Below, one piece after another: positions 30,742-36,333 of a stretch of 36,333 bases of DNA. The notes beneath the pieces were generated by a model, which saw only the letters and a program-made list of their open reading frames with translations, was not told the DNA's origin and did not search any database. The stretch is from Solidesulfovibrio magneticus str. Maddingley MBC34 (GTDB lineage Bacteria > Desulfobacterota > Desulfovibrionia > Desulfovibrionales > Desulfovibrionaceae), in the NCBI GenBank assembly GCA_000307955.1, contig ALAO01000114.1, forward strand, positions 1 through 36,333, in the 5' to 3' direction. The position numbers were made by a program, and so were the translations under genes. Numbering within the stretch: position 1 is the stretch's first letter; the number at the start of each line of letters is the position of its first letter.

Positions 30742-33700
30742 TTAGCGTTGCAGTTCCGTCACCTTGTCGGCCTTGCGCACGTTGCACAGGCAGGCCTTGT
30801 ACTCCGGAATGGTGGTGTTGGGATCGCCCACCGAAACCGTCAGACGGTTGGTGGCGTCGCCGCAGCCCGGAGTGGTCCAGCCGAAGCAGAACGGCATGCC
30901 GACGAGGTGGACAGTCTTGCCCTGGACGGTCAGCGGCGTCATGCGCACCGTGACCATGGCCACGGCCTCGACCTTGCCCCGCAGGCTTTCAAGCACGACC
31001 ACGTCGCCGTTCTTGATGCCTTTTTCCTTGGCCAGCTCGTGGCTCATCTCCACGTAGAGCTGGGGTTCGGCTTCGAGCAGGGCCGGGGTGTTGCGGGTGT
31101 CGCCGCCGCCGCACCAGTGTTCGGTGAGGCTGTAGGTGGTGAGCACGATGGGGAAGCGCGGGTCGCCCGGCTTGGCCAGGACGTCCATGTCGCTGTCGAT
31201 GATCTTGATGCAGGGGTTGTTCATCTGCTTGGAGAACGGGTTGTCCGTGACCGGGGTTTCCGCCGGCTCGTAATGCTCGGGGAACGGTCCGTCCACGCGG
31301 CCGGGGCCGTAGAGCTGGCCATGGCCCTCGGTATGCATGATGAACGGGTACTTGCCCTTGGGATCGGCCATGGGCGGCCACGGACCGTCCGGGATGTCGC
31401 CGACCCACTTCTCGCCCTCCCAGGCGATGACGGGCATGGCCGGATTGAACGGCTTGCCGTTCACGTCCACCGAGGCGCGGTTGTAGATGATGCGCCGGTT
31501 GACGGGCCAAGCCCAGGAGTAGTTCGGGTACAGGCCGATCTTGGCCTGCATGGGCGTTTGGCTATGGTCGCGCCGCTTGGCCAGGTTGCCGCCCGGGCCG
31601 TAGCAGCCGGTGTAGAGCCAGTTCATGCTGACGGTGGAGCCGTCGTCGCGCAGGAAGGCGAAGCTCGCCACCTGCTCGCCCTTTTTATAGGACTTGTCGC
31701 CGGCCGTGACGTCCTTGGCGTACCAGCCGTTGATCTTTTTCGCAATGAAGTCGGCGTCGTATTCCTTGTACCAGTCCTGATTGACGATGGGAGCCGGGAA
31801 CGCGCCGCCTTCCTTCTTGTACAGGTCGATGACCCGCTTCATGATTTCGACGACCATCCACCCCATGGGCTTGGACACGCCCATGGGCTCGTAGCCCTTG
31901 TAGTGCCACATGTGCCAGCGGCCGGAGTTGGAGGTGGTGCCGTCCTTTTCGCCGCGCTGGCACGACGGCAGCAGGAAGACCTCGGTCTTGATGTTTTTGG
32001 GATCAAAGCCGGGCTGCCGCCAGAAGGCCGCCGTTTCCGTCTCGTGGGCCTCGCCGATGACGAACCAGTCGAGATGGGTCAGGGCCTTTCTGATCTTGTG
32101 GGTGTTGGGCATGGACATGGCCGGGTTGTGGCCGTAGATGAACCCGCCCTTGATCTTGTTTTTGTACATCCGGTCAAAGATGTACAAGCTGGCGTAGTCG
32201 ACGTTGGGGTCGACCCTGGGCAGCCAGCCGTAGCCGAACTCGTTTTCCGGGGTGGCCGCGTCGCCGAACCAGGCCTTGAGCAGGCTGACCACGTACTTGG
32301 GCCGGTTCTGCCACCAGTTGGCGCTCTTGGGGTCTTTGGTGACCGGCGTGTTGGCCTTCTGATAATCGGCCAGGGTCGGCCAATTGGTGGTCGGCACGTT
32401 GTGGTAGCCGGGCAGGATGTGCCACAGGATGGCGTGGTCGGTGGAACCCTGGACGTTGGGCTCGCCGCGCAGCGCGTTGACGCCGCCGCCGGCCACGCCG
32501 ATGTTGCCCAGGAGCAACTGGATCATGGCGGCGCAGCGAATGTTCTGCACGCCCACGGAATGCTGGGTCCAGCCCAGGGCGTACATCATGGTGCCGGCCT
32601 TGTCGGGCTTGCCGGTGGCCGAGTAGGTCTCGTAAACCTTGAGCAGGTTTTCCTTGGACACGCCGGTGATGGCCGAAACCTTGCTCAGATCGTAGCGATC
32701 GTAGTGCTTTTTGAGCAGCTGGAAGACGCTTCGGGGATCGGACAGGGTCTTGTCCCGTTTGGGAACGCCCTGTTCGTCCATGGCGAAGGCCCATTTCTTC
32801 TGGTCATAACGCTTGGTGGCCGGATCGAAGCCGGAGAACACGCCGTCATTGAAGGCGAATCCGTCGCCCACGATGAAGGCCGCGTTGGTGTACTCCACCA
32901 CGTAGTCTTTGTGGAACTTGTTGTTCTCTAGGATGTACTTGATCATGCCGCCGAGGAAGGCGATGTCCGTGCCGGAGCGAAGGGGCACATGGAAATCGCT
33001 GCGAGCGGAAGTACGGGAGAATTTCGGGTCAACATGGATCACCGGCGCGCCGGCGTCCTTGGCCTTGAGCACCCACTTGAACGAAATGGGATGGTGCTCG
33101 GCGGCATTGCTGCCCATGATCAGAATAGCATTGGCGTTCTTGATGTCGATCCAATGCTGGGTCATCGCGCCGCGTCCGAACGACTCTGCCAGAGCCGGTA
33201 CAGTGGGCGAGTGTCAGATACGGGCCTGATGGTCGAAATGGACGACCCCCAGGCCTCGAAGCATTTGGTGGGTGACGGCGCATTCCTCGTTGTCCATCTG
33301 GGAGGTGCCCAGGTGGAAGATGGACTCCACCCGGTTGACCGTCTGCCCCTTGTCGTTTTTCTCCATGAAATCGCGGTCGCGGGTTTCCTTGACGCGCCTG
33401 GCGATGCGGTCGAGGACGAAGTCCCAGTCCTTTTCTTCCCACTTGTCGCTGCCCGGAGCCCGGTATTTGGGCTTTAATATCCGGTGATGGCTGACGTGCA
33501 TGGAGTGGAAAGCGGCCCCCTTGGGGCAAAGAGCCCCTTCGCTGATGGGGTAGTCCGGGTCGCCTTCGGAGCTTAAGAACTTCCCGTCCTTGACGAACAT
33601 CAAAATGCTGCACCCGCACGAACAAAACGGGCAGGTGGACTGGTATTCCTTGGCCCCTTCGATGCGCAGCGTCGTGGCGTACGCCGCTGCCGGACGGGGG

Positions 33701-33780
33701 TCCAGGCCCAGGTCTTTCAGACCCAGGCAGGCCAGACCGGCCCCCGTCAGTTTCATGAATCCGCGTCGTGATATGCCCAT
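30742..33780 (-). CDS. fdhA: formate dehydrogenase catalytic (alpha) subunit, selenoprotein
   Basis: 1012 residues when the in-frame TGA at 33216-33214 is read as selenocysteine (residue 189). A Tat signal with SRRGFMK at 5-11 is followed by the [4Fe-4S] ligands Cys50, Cys53, Cys57 and Cys85. The residues after the TGA, UHSPTVPALAESFGRGAM, are the well-known FdhA active-site stretch, with the Sec-His pair that binds Mo or W and takes the formate hydride. The rest is the molybdopterin oxidoreductase fold with the bis-MGD-binding C-terminal domain. It oxidises formate to CO2 in the periplasm. The start at 33780 has AAGGAGG 5 bases upstream. An automatic caller would split it at the TGA into 33214-33780 and 30742-33165. 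Confidence 0.95.
33186..33216 (-). promoter_or_regulatory. selenocysteine UGA with bacterial SECIS-like hairpin
   Basis: The UGA (33216-33214) is followed after 10 bases by a small stem: CUG, a UA bulge, CC, the loop GGCUCU, GG and CAG (33203-33186). Stem position and G-rich apical loop with U resemble the fdhF SECIS bound by SelB. Pairing was done by eye. Confidence 0.75.
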
Positions 33781-33863
33781 ACGGCCTCCTTGAAAGGTTC
33801 CCCAGCGATCGGGCGGCGAACCGCCCGGCATCCCACGTGTTATGTCTATTCAGGCACACGATT

Positions 33864-33892
33864 GTAATAAAAACCAGGCTACCGCCGGTCAA
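33864..33892 (-). promoter_or_regulatory. sigma-70-type promoter for fdhA
   Basis: On the minus strand TTGACC (33892-33887), a 17-bp spacer, and TATTAC (33869-33864): five of six and four of six matches to consensus at ideal spacing. Transcription would start near 33857, leaving a leader of about 77 bases. The rest of the gap 33781-34452 holds the AT-rich segment 33960-34016 and the repeats listed separately; I see no gene in it. Confidence 0.5.
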
Positions 33893-34201
33893 ACCAATCC
33901 CGATTGCGCAAGATCTGGCACAAGGAGTCACGGTTTCATTTGGAAAACTGATGCGATAGGTATGCAAGTGCCTGGAATTTTGAATTAAGTTATTTTAAAT
34001 ACAAAGAAAATAATTTTTGCCCGCCCCACGGCCGGCCAGGCCCGAAAGCCGTGGCCGCCCGCCTTGACCGCGCTGGAACGCCCCCGGCCGCGCCTTGACG
34101 CCGCCGGGGGTTCTTGGCACGCCTGGGATGGCGCGCGCCGGCTGTCGCCGTCGCGCCCAGCCAACCGTGGCCGACCGGCCGATGCCGGCCGACGGACACG
34201 T

Positions 34202-34304
34202 GACCGGCCGCTGCCGGACCGACCGCTGCCGATCCGACCGATGCTGGACCGGCCGCTGCTGGACTGGCCGCTGTCCGTGACCGCTGCCGGTCAGGCCGCT
34301 GTCC
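34202..34304. repeat. degenerate 15-bp tandem repeat (about 7 copies)
   Basis: Units such as GACCGGCCGCTGCCG, GACCGACCGCTGCCG, ATCCGACCGATGCTG, GACCGGCCGCTGCTG and GACTGGCCGCTGTCC follow one another without spacer; one later unit has lost 2 bases. The array is in non-coding DNA between the divergent fdhA and the second FdhE-like gene. Frames through it encode only 5-residue repeats and are not treated as genes. Confidence 0.75.
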
Positions 34305-34340
34305 GTGACCGATGTCGGCCCGGCTGTTGTCCCCTTGGCC

Positions 34341-34373
34341 GGCAATGCCGGCGCGGGCCGCGCCGGCATTGCC
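34341..34373. repeat. 33-base near-perfect palindrome
   Basis: Arms GGCAATGCCGGCGCGG (34341-34356) and CCGCGCCGGCATTGCC (34358-34373) are perfectly complementary around one central G. There is no T run on either side. It lies 79 bases before the second FdhE-like gene. Confidence 0.75.
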
Positions 34374-34452
34374 GGGCTATTCATATTGATCCATGGGCCG
34401 CGCTCAGGCGCGGCCGCCACGACCCGACGCCGGGCCGCCCCGGGGAGGCGTC

Positions 34453-35334
34453 ATGACCCAATCCGACGATTCGTTGCTCTCCATCCCCGAGGCCGTGGAA
34501 CGGCTGCGCCGGGAGCGGCCCCATGCCCGGGCCTTTCTCGATCCCTTCGTGGGCCTGCTCCTGGCCCGGGAGCCGCTTTCGGCCGAGCTGGACCGCGAGG
34601 CCGGGACCGCGCCGCTGCCCAGGCCCGATCCGGTGCGCCTGGGGCAGGGGGCCAGCCTCTCGCCGCGCGAGGAATTCCCCATGGATCGCCTGGCCCTGCG
34701 CCGGGTCTTCGAGGCCCTGCATCCGGTGCTGGCCGCCGGTTTTCGCGACATCCGGGCCGACCTGCTCAACGTCGGCCAGGCCGCCTGCCGCGAGCCGGAA
34801 TTTTTGGGCGAGGCCGTGGGTCATTTGCTGGCCGACCGGCGAGCCGCCCTGGTCGGCATGGGGAGGTCGCTTGGGGTCGATCCCCGGGTGCTGGGGTTCT
34901 GGTGCGTCCAGCTGGTCACGCCCCTGGCCATGGCGCGCGGCCGGGCGCTGGCCCCGCTGGTCGAAGACATGGCCTGGAACCGGGGCTATTGCCCGGTGTG
35001 CGGCTCCTGGCCCGGCCATGGCCGGCGCGACGAGTCCGGGCTGGTCATGACCTGCTCCTTTTGCGCCGCCGCCTGGCGGTTTACCCGCCGCGAATGCCCC
35101 CACTGCGAGGCTCCGGGACCCCAGGGCCAGGTCTATGCCGTGCCGGGCTACGAGTCCGAGCGGGTAACCGTGTGCCGGCGCTGCAACCATTTTCTGGGCG
35201 AGCTGTCGGCCGATGCCCTGCCCGGGCTGCCGCCCGAGGTGGCCGCCCTGACCCTGACGCCCATCGAGCTTCTGGCCCGCCAGCACGGCCACCGGCCGGC
35301 CACCATGGATTGGCGGCAGATGGTGTGGGCCTAG
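34453..35334 (+). CDS. second FdhE-family protein
   Basis: 293 residues, cytoplasmic. The same four-CxxC layout as FdhE: CPVCGSWPG, CSFCAAAW, CPHCEAPG and CRRCNHFL, after a helical N-terminal half with FLDPFVGLLLAREPL. It is clearly divergent from the first FdhE (301 residues, encoded at 28916-29821). It is transcribed away from fdhA and may be specialised for another formate dehydrogenase or for a different assembly step (inference). GGGGAGG lies 4 bases before the ATG at 34453, which decides the start over a longer frame from 34393. The 220 bases after its stop hold no gene I can support. Confidence 0.85.
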   Translation: MTQSDDSLLSIPEAVERLRRERPHARAFLDPFVGLLLAREPLSAELDREAGTAPLPRPDPVRLGQGASLSPREEFPMDRLALRRVFEALHPVLAAGFRDIRADLLNVGQAACREPEFLGEAVGHLLADRRAALVGMGRSLGVDPRVLGFWCVQLVTPLAMARGRALAPLVEDMAWNRGYCPVCGSWPGHGRRDESGLVMTCSFCAAAWRFTRRECPHCEAPGPQGQVYAVPGYESERVTVCRRCNHFLGELSADALPGLPPEVAALTLTPIELLARQHGHRPATMDWRQMVWA

Positions 35335-35554
35335 GCCCTTCCGGTATACGTGTGTTGTTCGATAACGTGCGTGATATCGGTTGTTTGGCTGTTTTTGCGT
35401 CGGGCCTTTCCGAGGCCGGGGCTGGGTTGGCCCCTGTTTCTTGGGAAGACAAGGCCGAATTTTTTTTCTATACAGCCCGTTTGACGAAGCGTCGATCAAG
35501 GCTCCGCGCCCCTTGGGGCCGTTCTCCCGCATCATGAGAGCCCGAGGAGAAACC

Positions 35555-36333
35555 ATGTCCAAACCCAACGCCGCCATTCTCAAATACGGCGATCTTTCCA
35601 TCGAACTGCCCGTGCTGGTCGGCAGCGAAGGCGAAGTCGGCATCGACATCACCTCCCTGGAAAAGGATGCCGGGCTGCTGGCCTTCGATCCCGGCTACGG
35701 CAATACCGGCTCCTGCCAGTCGGCCATCACCTTCGTGGACGGCGAAAAGGGCATCCTGCGGCACCGCGGCATCCCCATCGAACAATTGGCGGAAAAAAGC
35801 ACATTTATTGAAACGGCCATGCTGCTGATCTTCGGCAAATTGCCCTCCCTCGAAGAACGTGCGGCCTTTCGCGGGCTGTTGTCCGAACACGAACTGTTGC
35901 ACGAAGGTTTGCTCCATCATTTCGATGGGTTCCAGCCTGGCGGACAGCCGATGGCCATTCTGTCGGCCGTCATCAATTCGCTGGGCAACTACCACCCGGA
36001 ACTGCTCGAAATCCAAAGCCCGGACGAATTCCGCCTGGCCGTGGCCAAGCTCATCAGCAAGGTGCGCACCATCGCGGCGTTCAGCTACCGCAAATCCCTG
36101 GGCCTGCCGTTCATGTATCCCGACCCGAACCTCAGCTATTGCCGCAATTTCCTGCACATGATGTTCTCCGTGCCCAACCGCGACTTCGAGCCCACCAAGG
36201 CGGCCGTGTCCGCGCTCACGCTCTTCCTCGTGGTCCACGCCGACCACGAACAGAACTGCTCCTGCTCTACCGTGCGCATGGTCGGCTCCACCAAGGCCAA
36301 CCTGTTCGCCAGCGTGTCCTCGGGCATCTGCGC
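35555..36333 (+). CDS. gltA: citrate synthase, N-terminal part (runs off the window)
   Basis: The first 259 or so residues of a type II citrate synthase, open to the window end. Visible landmarks: FDPGYGNTGSCQSAITFVDG, ILRHRGIPIEQLAE, a cluster YRKSLGLPFMYPDP, and the active-site His region VVHADHEQNCSCSTVRMVG, where NCSCSTVR replaces the usual NCSTSTVR. It condenses oxaloacetate and acetyl-CoA to citrate. GAGGAG lies 5 bases before the ATG. In sulfate reducers with incomplete TCA cycles this enzyme serves glutamate synthesis (known for the group, not shown here). Confidence 0.93.
   Translation, partial: MSKPNAAILKYGDLSIELPVLVGSEGEVGIDITSLEKDAGLLAFDPGYGNTGSCQSAITFVDGEKGILRHRGIPIEQLAEKSTFIETAMLLIFGKLPSLEERAAFRGLLSEHELLHEGLLHHFDGFQPGGQPMAILSAVINSLGNYHPELLEIQSPDEFRLAVAKLISKVRTIAAFSYRKSLGLPFMYPDPNLSYCRNFLHMMFSVPNRDFEPTKAAVSALTLFLVVHADHEQNCSCSTVRMVGSTKANLFASVSSGIC

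Noticed and set aside
30748-32931. A 727-codon open frame opposite fdhA (and similar long frames opposite hynA, the regulators and the PEP-synthase-like genes)
   Set aside because: These are antisense shadows produced by high-GC codon bias in real genes; their translations are low-complexity and match no family.
33166-33213. fdhA as a frameshifted or nonsense pseudogene
   Set aside because: The two halves are in the same frame, the only interruption is TGA at the known Sec position, and the flanking residues are conserved.
34202-34304. CRISPR array
   Set aside because: The repeats are 15 bp, degenerate and directly adjacent with no spacers; no cas gene is present.
33995-34456. Open frames on both strands through the repeat region before the second FdhE-like gene
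   Set aside because: They encode only 5-residue repeats from the 15-bp tandem array and lack a ribosome binding site or family resemblance.
35335-35554. A small gene or promoter between the second FdhE-like gene and gltA
   Set aside because: No frame with a ribosome binding site and no clear promoter pair; only a T-rich stretch near 35460-35472.

Overview
The window is GC-rich DNA from a sulfate-reducing deltaproteobacterium, most likely a Desulfovibrionaceae member of the Desulfovibrio/Solidesulfovibrio type. The evidence is the gene content: a Tat-exported periplasmic [NiFe] hydrogenase of the two-subunit Desulfovibrio type, a two-subunit periplasmic formate dehydrogenase with an in-frame UGA (selenocysteine), and a C_GCAxxG_C_C redox protein. 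The genus is an inference.

Left part (1-15491). The 3' end of a tRNA (probably Thr) and a metallophosphoesterase precede a seven-gene minus-strand operon running from 11147 down to 1005. In transcription order it encodes a UspA-like protein, a TauE/SafE-type (TSUP) permease, a TIGR02186-like membrane-anchored protein, a PEP-synthase-like protein, a stand-alone receiver, and two more PEP-synthase-like proteins. The genes overlap (ATGA/GTGA) or lie within about 7 bases of each other. The three PEP-synthase-like proteins share an N-terminal helical region, an ATP-grasp region (degenerate in one), a phosphohistidine swivel domain and a C-terminal domain of about 280 residues that replaces the usual PEP/pyruvate barrel. 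A sensor histidine kinase, an NtrC-type activator and a GAFTGA-less AAA+ protein are encoded divergently. I consider this locus the best candidate for an undescribed system.

Middle part (15492-25706, minus strand). hynB-hynA-maturation protease form a hydrogenase operon with a terminator-like hairpin before the protease gene. Next come an M15 peptidase, a C_GCAxxG_C_C protein, a MauE-like/rhodanese fusion with a strong internal start, and a PilZ-motA-motB-LysM cluster.

Right part (25707-36333). metX-metW (methionine pathway) diverge from the PilZ-mot cluster across a 12-bp-arm inverted repeat. A two-gene AbiEii-like nucleotidyltransferase module follows. The formate dehydrogenase locus (fdhA with selenocysteine, fdhB) has an FdhE-family gene on each side. 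The window ends inside a citrate synthase gene.

Physiology (inference from known families): hydrogenase and formate dehydrogenase oxidise H2 and formate in the periplasm and would pass electrons to type I cytochrome c3. Neither that cytochrome, the Hyp maturation genes nor the selenocysteine machinery lies in this window.
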